A stretch of DNA of 64,000 nt, from contig NZ_CH724131.1 of assembly GCF_000152725.1 (NCBI RefSeq), positions 1,953,739 through 2,017,738 on the forward strand. The letters are read 5' to 3'. The DNA comes from Pseudooceanicola batsensis HTCC2597 (GTDB taxonomy: Bacteria > Pseudomonadota > Alphaproteobacteria > Rhodobacterales > Rhodobacteraceae). The stretch's first letter is position 1; each line of letters starts with the position of its first letter. This document shows positions 1 through 9,067 of the stretch, in pieces. The notes beneath the pieces are model-generated. The model was not told where the DNA came from, did not search any database, and worked only from the letters and a program-made list of their open reading frames with translations. The translations under genes and the position numbers were made by a program.

Positions 1-107
1 CCCACGATCGCGGTGATGGCGCCGGGCGGCACCGTGAGGTCCAGATCGGTCAGGATCTCGCGCGGGCCATAGCCGGCCCGGAGCGCTTTGGCGGTCAATA
101 GGGTCAT
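1..107 (-). CDS. Iron-siderophore ABC transporter ATP-binding protein (5' end only)
   Basis: Only the first 35 codons are visible before the window edge. They read as the N-terminus of a FecE/FepC-type ATPase: a first beta strand, an aromatic 'AGYG' A-loop region at residues 11-14, then 'PPGAITAIVG' running into where the Walker A would begin. The ATG at 107-105 overlaps the stop of the upstream permease as ATGA, so the two are translationally coupled. The inferred role is to energise the importer encoded by the next three genes. Walker motifs lie outside the window, so the identification rests partly on context. Confidence 0.85.
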   Translation of the reverse strand, partial: MTLLTAKALRAGYGPREILTDLDLTVPPGAITAIV

Positions 108-1150
108 GGCTCTCTCCCGGTGCGGTTCGACCGGACGATCAGGTATATGAGGTAGGGAGCCCCGAGCGCCCCGGTCACGACGCCGACGGGGTAACGCCCC
201 GCAAGGAGGTGCTGCCCGGCATAATCCCCCAGCAGCATCAGCAGCGCCCCGACCAGCGCCGCCGGGATCAGCGGGGCCCGGCCGGGCCCCGCTATGCGCC
301 CTGCGACGGGGCCGGAGAGGAAGGCGACGAAAGCGACGGGCCCCGAGACGGCCGTGGCCACGGCGATCAACCCCACGGCGGCCATCACGGCCAGCACCTT
401 GTCGACCGCCAGCGGCACGCCGAGCGCGGCCGCCGTGTCATCGCCAAGCCGCATCGCCTCGAGATTGCCGCGCCGGGCGAGAAGCAGCCCCCCGAAGACG
501 GTCAGCGACACCAGGACCGGAAGCGCCTCTGCCAGCGTCGCGCCGTTCACGCTGCCGGTCAGCCAGCGCAGCGCGTCCTGCAGTGTCCAGGCCGGAGCGC
601 GCGACAGGACATAGGCGATCAGGCTGTCCAGCATGGCCGAGAGCCCGATGCCCACCAGGATCAGCCGGGTCCCGGAGACGCCGTCCCGCCAGGCCAGCAG
701 ATAGATCAGCAGGGCGACCCCCAGCCCGGCGATCACGGCGGTCACCGAGACGGCCGGACCGCTCCAGCCCAGGATGACGATGGCGAAGACGGCGGCAGCG
801 CTGGACCCGGCGCTGATCCCGATGATGTCGGGGCTTGCCAGGGGGTTGCGCAGCAGCGTCTGAAAGATCACCCCGCCGAGGCCGAAGCTCATCCCGGTCA
901 GGATCGACAGGACGGCGCGCGGCAGGCGCAATTCGCGCACGGCGAAACCGGCGCCCGGCACGTAGTGGCCGGCCAGCACTCGCAGAAGTTCCGACGGGGT
1001 GGTCATGGTCGGGCCTGTCGCGAGGGTCAGCCCGAGGACCGCGACCACCAGGCCGCACATCACGGCCACAAGCCGGATGCGCGCCCGCCGGCGTGACAGC
1101 CGCAGCCCCGCGATCCGTTCGGCCGCCCCGGTATCCGCCGCCGCGGTCAC
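104..1150 (-). CDS. Iron-siderophore ABC transporter permease (FepG/FecD-like)
   Basis: This 348-residue integral membrane protein is of the FecCD family and forms half of the inner-membrane channel for ferric siderophore. The visible family signature is 'RLPRAVLSILTGMSFGLGG' followed by 'QTLLRNPLASPDIIGI', and there are about nine or ten hydrophobic segments. I chose the GTG at 1150-1148 because it overlaps the preceding permease stop as GTGA; reading upstream from there the frame is only an antisense-like arginine-rich extension. It sits third in a four-gene minus-strand operon and overlaps the ATPase start by ATGA. The substrate class is inferred from the linked TonB receptor. Confidence 0.9.
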   Translation of the reverse strand: MTAAADTGAAERIAGLRLSRRRARIRLVAVMCGLVVAVLGLTLATGPTMTTPSELLRVLAGHYVPGAGFAVRELRLPRAVLSILTGMSFGLGGVIFQTLLRNPLASPDIIGISAGSSAAAVFAIVILGWSGPAVSVTAVIAGLGVALLIYLLAWRDGVSGTRLILVGIGLSAMLDSLIAYVLSRAPAWTLQDALRWLTGSVNGATLAEALPVLVSLTVFGGLLLARRGNLEAMRLGDDTAAALGVPLAVDKVLAVMAAVGLIAVATAVSGPVAFVAFLSGPVAGRIAGPGRAPLIPAALVGALLMLLGDYAGQHLLAGRYPVGVVTGALGAPYLIYLIVRSNRTGREP

Positions 1151-2187
1151 AGGTCGCGGACCCGGCGCTGGCGCACGATCCAGATGAAGACCGGCGCTCC
1201 GACGAAGGCGGTCACGATCCCCACGTCCATTTCGGAAGGGCGGGCGACGATCCGCCCGATCACGTCGGCGATGATCAGCAGGATGCCCCCTGTCAGCGCC
1301 GAGAAGGGCAGAAGCCAGCGGTGATCCACCCCGACCAGCAGCCGGCAGGCATGCGGCACGACCAGCCCCACGAAGCCGATCGGCCCGCAGATCGCCGTCG
1401 TCGCCCCGCACAGCAGCACCGCGCCCAGGGCCGCGGCCCCGCGCGCCCAGGCCACCCGCGCGCCCAGCCCGGCGGCCGCGTCGTCGCCCAGGGCCAGCAG
1501 GTTCAAGCTGCGGGCCGACAGCAGGCAGAGCACCAGCCCGATGGCCAGAAACGGCAGGCACGGCAGGATCGCGTCGAAGCTCGCGCCGCCGATACCGCCG
1601 ATCTGCCAAGATCTCACGCCGCCGGCGATGTCGTTGCGCGGCAGGACGGTCGCCATGGTGAACGAGGCCGCGGCGATCGACGTCGCCGCCCCCGCGAGCG
1701 CCAGTTTCAGCGGAGTGGCCCCGCCCCGGCCGAGCGACCCGATGGCGTAGACGAAGCAGGCCGCGATTCCCGCGCCCAGGATGGCCGTCCAGAGAAAGGC
1801 GCCGAGCGTCTGCATTCCGAACCAGGCCATGCCGATGACGACGGCCATGGCCGCGCCCGCATTGACCCCCAGGATCCCCGGATCCGCCAGCGGATTGCGC
1901 GTGACCCCCTGCATCACCGCGCCGGCCAGACCGAGCGCGCCGCCCGCCAGAACCGCAAGCACGGTGCGCGGCACCCGGACCGCAACCACCGCTTGGGCCA
2001 TCGTTTCGGTCGTCCCGCTCATCCCGGCAAGGATGTCCCCCCAGCCGACCGCCCGTGTACCCAGGCCGACCGAGAGCAGGCAGGCGCAGGCGAGCGTCAG
2101 GACCACGACGGCGAGCCAGACGACCCGGCCCCGCCGCGACCGCCTCAGCCGGTCCAGCGTCACCCCCGTGGCTTCGACGGTCGTCAT
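1147..2187 (-). CDS. Iron-siderophore ABC transporter permease (FepD/FecC-like)
   Basis: This 346-residue FecCD-family permease is the partner of the downstream permease. It shows 'RVPRTVLAVLAGGALGLAG', 'MQGVTRNPLADPGILGVN' and many hydrophobic helices, including an N-terminal one at about residues 24-44. The ATG at 2187 overlaps the stop of the binding-protein gene (ATGA), which fixes the start. The paired permeases are expected to form a heterodimer, as in FepDG. Nothing looks truncated. Confidence 0.92.
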   Translation of the reverse strand: MTTVEATGVTLDRLRRSRRGRVVWLAVVVLTLACACLLSVGLGTRAVGWGDILAGMSGTTETMAQAVVAVRVPRTVLAVLAGGALGLAGAVMQGVTRNPLADPGILGVNAGAAMAVVIGMAWFGMQTLGAFLWTAILGAGIAACFVYAIGSLGRGGATPLKLALAGAATSIAAASFTMATVLPRNDIAGGVRSWQIGGIGGASFDAILPCLPFLAIGLVLCLLSARSLNLLALGDDAAAGLGARVAWARGAAALGAVLLCGATTAICGPIGFVGLVVPHACRLLVGVDHRWLLPFSALTGGILLIIADVIGRIVARPSEMDVGIVTAFVGAPVFIWIVRQRRVRDL

Positions 2188-3170
2188 TCCGCCTTGCGCG
2201 CCGCATCCGCCAGGCGCGAGACATAGTCCTCGAGAACCCACGGAATCGACAGCGGCGTCGGATTGGCGGCCGTGCCGACGGGATCGTTGCCCAGCAGCAC
2301 GATAGCCCCGTTCTCGACCGTCTCCATGCGCGAGGTCAGACGATTCCTGCGCACCCGGTCGAACAGCGCCCGCCCGCCGTAGGAGACGAGGATGTCCACA
2401 TCCGCGAAGGCGTCGATCCTTTCGGCGCTCATCTCGCCCGAATAGCGTCCGGGGGCCGTGGCCTCGGTGACCGCCTGCGGCGAACGCAGCCCGAGGTCCT
2501 CGAGGAACCGGACGCGCGGATCGTTCGCGGAGTAAAACCGGATCACGCTGAGATCGCGGATATCCAGATGCGTCACGAACATCGCGCTCTTTCCCGCAAT
2601 GGCGGGATGATCGGCCACGGCGCTGTCGATCCGGTCCTCGGTGCGATGGATCAGCGCTTCCCCCTCTTCGCCCATGCCCAGGCCGGCGGCGTTCAGGCGG
2701 ATCATCTCGCGCCAGCCGGTCGACCAGGGGCCGTCGCGGTAGGGGATCACGGGAGCGATCTTGCTGAGCGTGTCGTAGTCGGACTGCGACAGCCCGGAAT
2801 AGGCGGCAAGGATGATGTCCGGCTGCGTGGCCGCGACCGCCTCGAAGTCGATCCCGTCGCCTTCGTCGAAGAGCGGCGGCACATCGGCGCCCAGCTGGTC
2901 CAGCCGCTCCGCCACCCAGGGCAGCAGCCCGTCGCCGTCGTCATCGCCGAAATTCGCCCGCGCGAAGCCGACCGGCACGATGCCGAGCGCCAGCGGCACC
3001 TCGTGGTTGGCCCAGGCAACGGTCGCGACGCGCTCCGGCCGGTCCGGGACAGTGGTTTCGCCGAAGGCATGCGTGACGGTGACCGGAAAGTCGGCGGCCA
3101 TGGTCTGCGTCACGGCGAGCGCGAGCCACGCGGCGGCCATGAGCAAGAGCATCTTCGATTGGTGGAACAC
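2184..3170 (-). CDS. Periplasmic iron-siderophore binding protein (FecB/FepB-like)
   Basis: This 328-residue protein has a signal peptide (hydrophobic residues 7-24, likely cleavage after 'QTMA') and a type III periplasmic-binding fold. The N-lobe contains 'PERVATVAWANHEVPLALG', and there is a later segment 'FADVDILVSYGG'. No cysteine follows the signal, so it should be soluble in the periplasm rather than a lipoprotein. It is expected to deliver ferric siderophore to the coupled permeases. It is the first gene of the minus-strand operon and faces the receptor gene divergently, so both probably share an iron-responsive control region at 3171-3529. Confidence 0.9.
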   Translation of the reverse strand: MFHQSKMLLLMAAAWLALAVTQTMAADFPVTVTHAFGETTVPDRPERVATVAWANHEVPLALGIVPVGFARANFGDDDGDGLLPWVAERLDQLGADVPPLFDEGDGIDFEAVAATQPDIILAAYSGLSQSDYDTLSKIAPVIPYRDGPWSTGWREMIRLNAAGLGMGEEGEALIHRTEDRIDSAVADHPAIAGKSAMFVTHLDIRDLSVIRFYSANDPRVRFLEDLGLRSPQAVTEATAPGRYSGEMSAERIDAFADVDILVSYGGRALFDRVRRNRLTSRMETVENGAIVLLGNDPVGTAANPTPLSIPWVLEDYVSRLADAARKAE

Positions 3171-3529
3171 GGGAACCTCGGCCTCCGGACCGGCGCGACA
3201 AACATGATTGTTTCAGTCGGACTTTCACTTTGCCACCGGCCAGTCAACCTCGGGCACGGGCTGGCGCCAAGAAACCCGACAGTTTTGGGCGGGATTTCCG
3301 GAGAAACCGACAAAAACAGTCGATTTATACAATACACAGGGCCGCGATCCTGCGTTAGGTGCCGGCAACGCACGACCGGTCGGGCCGAATCGCGGCCGGA
3401 CCTCTCGCGCGACGAGCGCCCGCAGAACGCGGTCCCAGGGGGGCCTGCGTTCACGGGCTGCCAGCAAACCGCCTGCGCCCGGGCGGCACGCCAGCCCGAC
3501 AGTCACCTTAAGACGTTTGGAACCGCACC
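3171..3529. promoter_or_regulatory. Divergent control region of the siderophore uptake locus
   Basis: This 359-bp gene-free stretch separates the divergent binding protein and receptor. I see two elements bounded by CGAC and GTCG. One is at 3196-3219, enclosing the inner inverted repeat AAACA-TGAT-TGTTT (3200-3213). The other is at 3308-3322, CGAC-AAAAACA-GTCG. There is also a direct repeat, GAAACCCGACA (3271-3281) and GAAACCGACA (3303-3312), with starts 32 bp apart. The CGA-N9-TCG shape resembles Rrf2/RirA-type iron boxes (TGA-N9-TCA), and direct repeats are typical for AraC activators. Both links are inference. The AT-rich patch at 3323-3337 could hold a -10 element. Confidence 0.45.
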
Positions 3530-5662
3530 ATGGGGTCACCCGCTACACAACTTCACCCGTCCCGCATTCGCCCGGCCCGGCCGGTCTCCACCTTGCTCGG
3601 ATGCACCGCGCTGGTCGCTTTCCCGCTGGCCGCAATGGCGCAGGAGGATCCGGGAACCGGAACCTATCGGCTTTCGCCGATCATCGTGGACCTGAGCTTC
3701 GCGGCCGATGACGACGCCAATTCGATCGTCGCAAAGGAACTCTGGACCGGCGGCAAGGTCGCGACCAGTGTGCTGGACACGCCCGCCGCGGTTTCGGTCG
3801 TCACGCAGAAGGAGATCGAGCAGCGCAATGCGGACAAGGTCGAGGACGTGCTCGAGTACACGCCCGGCATCGTCACCGATTACTACGGCACGGACGACCG
3901 CAACGACTATTACCTCGTGCGCGGCTTTCAGGCCTCGACCTATCGCGACGGGCTGACCCTCGGCTCCATGCGCGGCGTGCGCGAAGAGCCCTATGGCTAC
4001 GAGCGGCTCGAGGTGATGAAAGGCGGCAACTCCACCCTCTTCGGCACCTCCGATCCGGGCGGTACGGTCAACTTCGTGTCCAAGACGCCGAGGTTCGAGC
4101 GGTTCGGCGAGGTCTACGGCAGCTACGGCTCGCACGATCACAAGGAACTGGGCTTCGACTTCGGAGATGTCCTGAACGACGAGGGCACGCTGGCCTATCG
4201 CGTCGTCGGCAAGGTACAGGACGCCGGCCTCGAATATGCCACCTCGAAGGATGACGAGCAGTTCTTCCTGGGCTCGATCGCCTACGAGCCGACGGACTAC
4301 ACCCGCCTGACCTTCACGGTCGACTACCTCAGGCGCGACGGAACCCCGAACAGCGGGGGCTATCCGCTCGACCGTCTCTACGACCGCGGCCAGTTCTTCG
4401 GCGAGCCGGGCTTCAACGACCACGAAGTGGAGCGGCTGACCGTCAGCGCCGGCCTGAGGCACGAATTCGAGAACGGGCTCAGGCTCAGCGCGAACCTGCG
4501 CTACAGCGATCTCTCCGACGACTTCGCCTATGTCTACCTCTCGGACAATGCGGCGCGGGTCGGGACGATGGTGAACCGGTTCTACTTCGGCACCGACAGC
4601 ACCGCGGAAGAACTGATCGGCAACGTCATCGTGCAGTACGACACCAGCTTCGGCTCGGTCGACAGCAGCACCCTCGCGGGGATCGAGTTCCGCGACGCCT
4701 CGACCACCAGTTCGTCGATCTACGGCGCGCATACGCAGATCGACGTCAGCAACCCTGTCTACACCGGCGCGCCGAGCGGCTTCGCGCCCTACAGCGTCCA
4801 GGCGAACGACTACACGACCAGGTCCGTCTTCCTGCAGCAGAACCTGTCCTTCTCGGACCGCCTGATCGCCACGGCGGGTGTGCGGCACGACTGGCTCGAC
4901 ATCACGAACACCGACCGGCTGACCGCCACCACGACGCAGGCCGATTTCTCCGAGACCTCGTTCCGCGGCGCGCTGACCTACAAGATCACCGACGAGATCT
5001 CGACCTATGCCAGCTATGTCCAGTCCGTCGCGCCGCCCTCGATCGGGACCCAGCCCGAGCGGGGCGAGCAGTACGAGATCGGCCTCAAGTATCAGCCGGA
5101 AAGCATCAATGCCCTGTTCACCGCCTCGGTCTACGACCTCACAAAGAAGAACGTCGTCGTGCCCGTCGTCCTGCCCAGCGGCGCCATCGATCGCCAGACG
5201 ATCGGACAGTCCCGCGTCCGGGGGCTCGAACTCGAGGCACGCGCCGAGCTGGCCGAGGGGCTGACCCTCTCCGGCGGCTACAGCTATCAGAAGTCGAAGT
5301 TCGTCCGCGGCAGCGTGCGCGGCGTGCGGGTCGACGGCAACGAATTCGCCACCGTGCCGAACCATATCGCGTCGCTCTGGCTGACCTACGATCTGCCGAC
5401 CACCGGCGCGCTCGGTGACATGTCCGTGGGGATCGGCGCCCGCTATGTCGGCCCCTACTACTACAATGTCTTTAACAACAACGGGAAAAGCCCCGGACAG
5501 ACCAATATCGACGCCTCGTTCACCTACGGCGTTTCGGAAAACACCGAGCTGTCGGTGAACGTCAGCAACCTCTTCGACAAGCAATATGTGGTCGGCCGGG
5601 GCACGGCGGACTACTACAACAACGGCCGGACCATCACCGCGGCCCTGCGCCACAGCTGGTGA
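3530..5662 (+). CDS. TonB-dependent siderophore receptor
   Basis: This 710-residue outer-membrane receptor is of the FhuA/FoxA/FpvA type. An N-terminal signal segment ends around 'PLAAMAQ' (residue 37). A TonB-box-like 'SPIIVD' follows, then the plug domain ('DTPAAVSVVTQKEIEQRN', 'LEYTPGIV', 'RGFQASTYRDG', 'ERLEVMKGGNSTLFG', 'PGGTVNFVSKTP'). The 22-stranded barrel runs to a C-terminal aromatic 'RHSW', the usual BamA recognition end. The length is normal for the family. It is divergent from the ABC operon and convergent with an AraC regulator. No strong Shine-Dalgarno precedes the ATG, so the exact start is uncertain. The particular siderophore cannot be told from sequence. Confidence 0.93.
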   Translation: MGSPATQLHPSRIRPARPVSTLLGCTALVAFPLAAMAQEDPGTGTYRLSPIIVDLSFAADDDANSIVAKELWTGGKVATSVLDTPAAVSVVTQKEIEQRNADKVEDVLEYTPGIVTDYYGTDDRNDYYLVRGFQASTYRDGLTLGSMRGVREEPYGYERLEVMKGGNSTLFGTSDPGGTVNFVSKTPRFERFGEVYGSYGSHDHKELGFDFGDVLNDEGTLAYRVVGKVQDAGLEYATSKDDEQFFLGSIAYEPTDYTRLTFTVDYLRRDGTPNSGGYPLDRLYDRGQFFGEPGFNDHEVERLTVSAGLRHEFENGLRLSANLRYSDLSDDFAYVYLSDNAARVGTMVNRFYFGTDSTAEELIGNVIVQYDTSFGSVDSSTLAGIEFRDASTTSSSIYGAHTQIDVSNPVYTGAPSGFAPYSVQANDYTTRSVFLQQNLSFSDRLIATAGVRHDWLDITNTDRLTATTTQADFSETSFRGALTYKITDEISTYASYVQSVAPPSIGTQPERGEQYEIGLKYQPESINALFTASVYDLTKKNVVVPVVLPSGAIDRQTIGQSRVRGLELEARAELAEGLTLSGGYSYQKSKFVRGSVRGVRVDGNEFATVPNHIASLWLTYDLPTTGALGDMSVGIGARYVGPYYYNVFNNNGKSPGQTNIDASFTYGVSENTELSVNVSNLFDKQYVVGRGTADYYNNGRTITAALRHSW

Positions 5663-5672
5663 TCGGCTGCGT

Positions 5673-5701
5673 TCCCGTCCGGTTCCTTCGACCGGGCGGG
5701 A
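5673..5701. terminator. Hairpin between convergent receptor and AraC genes
   Basis: An 11-bp stem (5673-5683 with 5691-5701, one G-U pair) encloses a 7-nt loop just after the receptor stop and before the AraC stop. There is no clear U-run, so intrinsic termination is plausible in both directions but not certain. Confidence 0.5.
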
Positions 5702-5725
5702 CGAGTCCCTTGCCCCCTCGGCCCG

Positions 5726-6601
5726 TCAGGCGGGCCGGTGGTTCCGACGCCAGCTCGCCGGTGTCTCGCCCACGATCTGGCGGAAGGACCGGGTGAGATG
5801 GGCCTGATCCGAGAACCCCAGACGATCGGCGATATCGGCGACGCTGAGATCGGTTCCCGACAACAACTCTTGCGCCTGATCGACACGCTTGTTCAGCTGC
5901 CACTGGTGAGGCGTCATGCCGGTCGTGTTCTTGAACACCTGCGAGAACCAGCTTTCGGACAGGTTCACCGCATCGGCCATCTGCGCCGTACTCAGCCGCC
6001 GCCCGCCACCCGCGTCGAACCGCATCGCGACCTTCCGCATCTGCCCCGCCGTCAGCCGTGCGTTGCCATCGCCGACGCCATTGTCTCCGATCTCCAGCAC
6101 GCCCGATATCAGGCAGTTGGCAAGGCTTGCGGCAAAGATGTCATGGCGGCTCGGTTTCCGGATTTCGGTCACGAGCAGCCGCGCCAGCGGTTCGATATCG
6201 GCGATGTCGTGACGTTCGGCCGGGGCCTCCAGGATCCGGTTCGCAACAGCCCGCGGGAGCGCGGCCGAGAGGAACTGCACAGCCCAGGCATGGTCCATGT
6301 GAATATCGACATGGGCGAAGGTGAGCGGTTTCGAGAACCGGGTTCTGAGCTGCATCCCCGCCGGCACGAAAATGGCACGGGCCAATGCGCGCGTCTCGCC
6401 CCCGGAGGTCGCGAGGATCGAACTCATGTCGTCGAAAAAGATGCTGAGACGCGGATTGGCCGAGAGGTATCGGCCTCTGGCGCCCTGGTCGCCGGTCGCC
6501 TCCCAGTAGGCGACGAGGGTGTGGTCCAGCTGGCGCCACTGCACGGGCGCATCACAACTCAACTTCTCGGTGATGCCGGTAAAATCATGGTTGTAGCCCA
6601 T
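5726..6601 (-). CDS. AraC-family transcriptional regulator
   Basis: This 291-residue protein has a divergent N-terminal sensor half and a C-terminal AraC double helix-turn-helix from about residue 200. The helices are visible as 'LSTAQMADAVNLSESWFSQVF' (first HTH) and 'LSVADIADRLGFSDQAHLTRSF' (second HTH). It lies tail to tail with the siderophore receptor, which suggests a PchR/YbtA-like activator of the uptake genes. The direct repeats at 3271-3312 are candidate targets. The sensor domain does not reveal its ligand. Confidence 0.88.
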   Translation of the reverse strand: MGYNHDFTGITEKLSCDAPVQWRQLDHTLVAYWEATGDQGARGRYLSANPRLSIFFDDMSSILATSGGETRALARAIFVPAGMQLRTRFSKPLTFAHVDIHMDHAWAVQFLSAALPRAVANRILEAPAERHDIADIEPLARLLVTEIRKPSRHDIFAASLANCLISGVLEIGDNGVGDGNARLTAGQMRKVAMRFDAGGGRRLSTAQMADAVNLSESWFSQVFKNTTGMTPHQWQLNKRVDQAQELLSGTDLSVADIADRLGFSDQAHLTRSFRQIVGETPASWRRNHRPA

Positions 6602-6739
6602 GGCTCGGACTCCGCGGATTTTCCAAGGGAACTGGCTGTACGATGCGCCGGATGCAGGATCAGCGCCTCGGATTGGCTGTCCCGCCCATTTGAAACCTTT
6701 TCGGGCCGGGGGACAAGCGCGGCCCGCCGCGGCTTTCCG

Positions 6740-7168
6740 TCAGACTTCGGCCTCACGTTCGGCCTGATCCCTGTACCGTTCCGCCACCAGACGGTATTCG
6801 GGCGGAATGTCCCGCATCGACAGCATCCCGACGACCTCGTTGGCGCGGGTCACCGGCAGATGGCGAAAGCCGCCGTCCAGCATCTTGCCCATGGCAGTGG
6901 CGAGGGTGCCCTGCGCCGAGATGGTCAGTGGCTCGGGCGTCATCACTTCGGACACCTTCGTCGCCGAGGGGTCCCGGTCCCGCACGATCACCCGCCGGAT
7001 CACGTCGCGTTCGCTGAGGATGCCCAGCAGCTTGCCGCCATCGAGCACGGGAAGGGCGCCGATGGCATGCTCGTCGAGGATCCGGCAGGCGTCGCGAACC
7101 GTCATATCCGGGGTTGCGTGACGCAAAGTACGGTTGCGGATGATTTCGGAAATCGATTGGATGATCAT
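6740..7168 (-). CDS. CBS-domain pair protein
   Basis: This 142-residue protein consists almost entirely of two CBS motifs: about residues 10-65 ('TVRDACRILDEHAIGALPV', 'LLGILSERDVIRRV') and 75-130 ('VMTPEPLTISAQGTL', 'HLPVTRANEVVGMLSMRDI'). Such stand-alone CBS pairs bind adenosine nucleotides and act as cytosolic energy sensors or regulators. I start it at 7168 because AGGAG lies 7 nt upstream; an in-frame codon nine residues earlier lacks this. It is a single gene, divergent from the oxidoreductase at 7294. Confidence 0.88.
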   Translation of the reverse strand: MIIQSISEIIRNRTLRHATPDMTVRDACRILDEHAIGALPVLDGGKLLGILSERDVIRRVIVRDRDPSATKVSEVMTPEPLTISAQGTLATAMGKMLDGGFRHLPVTRANEVVGMLSMRDIPPEYRLVAERYRDQAEREAEV

Positions 7169-7293
7169 ATGCGTTCTCCTGGCCGACACACTCAATGTAG
7201 CAGATCCATGAAAATAGCGAAGGTCGGCGCTCCGCCCCCCGGCGACAGCACCTGCGCGCGACGCCCCGCCCGGCGGCGGAAAGCGGGCCGCGC

Positions 7294-8379
7294 ATGACGG
7301 ATCGTACCGACGTCCTGATCATCGGCGGCGGCGTCGCCGGGCTGACGGCGGCGGCCGAGCTTGCCCTGCACGCCTCCGTCACCCTGGTCGAGAGCGAGGA
7401 CGCGCTGGCCTACCACGCCTCCGGCCGGTCGGCCGCCATGTTCATAACGGCCTACGGCAACGCCACGATCCGCGCCCTGAACGAAGCCAGCGCCACCCAC
7501 CACATGACGGACGAGGGCGGGGTTCTGACCCGGCGTCCGATCATGCTCGTCGGCGGCGCGGATGAGGAAGAGACGCTCGAGAGGGAGAGACGGGGCTTTG
7601 ACATGCGCCGGATCACGACGGACGAGGCGCAGGCGCTCTTCCCCCTCCTCGATGCCGCGACGGCGCCCTTCGCCGCCCTGCGCGAGGATTGCCACGACCT
7701 AGATACGGATCTGCTGATCCAGAACGCGAGGCGCAAGGCGCTGGCCAATGGCGCCCGGCTTCTCACCCGTGCGCCGGTGACGCGTATCGCCCGCAGCGAC
7801 GGATGGCACGTCGAGGCCGGCGAGCATCGGATCACCGCCGGCACGCTGGTCAATGCCGGCGGCGCCTGGGCCGATGCGGTCGCGGAAATGGCCGGCGTCG
7901 CGCCGATCGGACTGACCCCCTATCGGCGGTCGATGGCGCGGGTGCCGCTGGCCCCGGGCCTCGATCCCGCCCCCTGGCCCTTTGTTGTCAGCATCAACGA
8001 GGCCTGGTACGCAAAGCCGGACGCCGGACAGCTGATCGTCTCCCCCTCGGAAGAACATGAAAGCGTTGCCATGGATGCCTGGGCCGACGACATGGTCATC
8101 GCGGAAGGGCTCGCCCGGTTCGAGGCGATGACCGTGATGGAGGTCACGCGCGTCACCGCCACCTGGGCCGGACTGCGCACCTTCGCCCCCGACCGGGCGC
8201 TGGTGATCGGCCGCGACCCGGCGCAGCCCGACTTCGTCTGGCTGGCCGGCCAGGGCGGCTACGGATTTCAGACCGCACCCGCCGCGGCGCGGCTCTGCGC
8301 GGCTCTGGTCACCGGCGCGGCGCCGGACCTGCCGTCCGGCGTGGTCGCCGCCCTCTCTCCCACACGGTTCGCGACATGA
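7294..8379 (+). CDS. FAD-dependent oxidoreductase, DAO family (amino-acid dehydrogenase-like)
   Basis: This 361-residue flavoprotein begins with the dinucleotide-binding motif 'GGGVAG' (residues 11-16). It has the family's 'HASGRSAAMF' FAD-contact segment and ends with 'GQGGYGFQTAPAAARL', which closes the FAD site. It resembles D-amino-acid dehydrogenases and glycine oxidases that oxidise an amine substrate. No signal peptide is seen, so it should be cytosolic. Its stop overlaps the next start as ATGA. The substrate is not determined by the sequence. Confidence 0.82.
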   Translation: MTDRTDVLIIGGGVAGLTAAAELALHASVTLVESEDALAYHASGRSAAMFITAYGNATIRALNEASATHHMTDEGGVLTRRPIMLVGGADEEETLERERRGFDMRRITTDEAQALFPLLDAATAPFAALREDCHDLDTDLLIQNARRKALANGARLLTRAPVTRIARSDGWHVEAGEHRITAGTLVNAGGAWADAVAEMAGVAPIGLTPYRRSMARVPLAPGLDPAPWPFVVSINEAWYAKPDAGQLIVSPSEEHESVAMDAWADDMVIAEGLARFEAMTVMEVTRVTATWAGLRTFAPDRALVIGRDPAQPDFVWLAGQGGYGFQTAPAAARLCAALVTGAAPDLPSGVVAALSPTRFAT

Positions 8380-9035
8380 CGCAACGGAACCTCCCCCCGT
8401 CCGCCTCGGTCGCCGAAAAGGGAGACGGGGCCAAGCTCGTCATTCCCGCCGCCGACCGTAACGGCGCGGCGATCGAGAATCTGATCGCCCAGGTCATCGA
8501 GGACCGCGACATATCCAGCGCGCTCGAGATCGCGTCGGGCTCGGGGCAGCACATCCTGCGCCACGCCCGGCGGCACCCGCATATCCAGTGGCAGCCGACC
8601 GAGATCGATCCCGACCGTCTCGCCTCGATCGAGGCCTATGCCGCGGAGGCCGGAGAGGAAAACATCCTGCCCCCGCGCGTGCTGAACGCGGTCCTTCACG
8701 GCTGGGCCGACCAGTTCGACCGGCAGGACCTGGTGATCCTGGTCAACCTGCTCCACCTCGTGTCGCACGAGGATGCCAACGTCATCTTCCGGGAAACCGC
8801 CCGGCTTCTGCCCGTGGGCGGGCTGTTCGTCGCCTACGGCCCGTTCATGCGGGGCGGCGAGCTCACTTCGGAGGGCGACAGGACCTTCCACGCGGATCTC
8901 ACGGCCTCGGATCCCGAGATCGGCTACAAGGACGATGCCGAGATCACCGAGATGCTGCACGTCAACGGCATGACCCTGATCGACCTGATCGAGATGCCGG
9001 CCAACAACCTGGCCTTTGTCGCCGAGCGTGACTGA
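8376..9035 (+). CDS. DUF938 family SAM-dependent methyltransferase-like protein
   Basis: This 219-residue protein carries a Rossmann methyltransferase core. The SAM-binding motif is 'ALEIASGSGQH' (about residues 49-59), 'WQPTEIDPDRLASI' follows as the acidic strand 2, and 'DLVILVNLLHLVS' is motif IV. This matches the DUF938 family, whose substrates are generally unknown. It is translationally coupled to the upstream flavoprotein (ATGA), suggesting a shared pathway. The gene ends 32 bp before the convergent dehydrogenase. Confidence 0.85.
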   Translation: MTQRNLPPSASVAEKGDGAKLVIPAADRNGAAIENLIAQVIEDRDISSALEIASGSGQHILRHARRHPHIQWQPTEIDPDRLASIEAYAAEAGEENILPPRVLNAVLHGWADQFDRQDLVILVNLLHLVSHEDANVIFRETARLLPVGGLFVAYGPFMRGGELTSEGDRTFHADLTASDPEIGYKDDAEITEMLHVNGMTLIDLIEMPANNLAFVAERD

Positions 9036-9067
9036 ATGCCTGTTCTGCTTCGAATTGTCCGGATATT

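Noticed and set aside
3536-5653. About 700-codon open frame antisense to the siderophore receptor
   Set aside because: It mirrors the receptor codons, is rich in Arg, Gly, Val and Asp, and shows no domain. Long antisense frames are expected at this GC content.
9056-9067. CCGGATATTT after the DUF938 gene as an extra copy of the composite repeat
   Set aside because: It lacks the preceding hairpins and the trailing CAAAGAAG, so I treat it as chance similarity.
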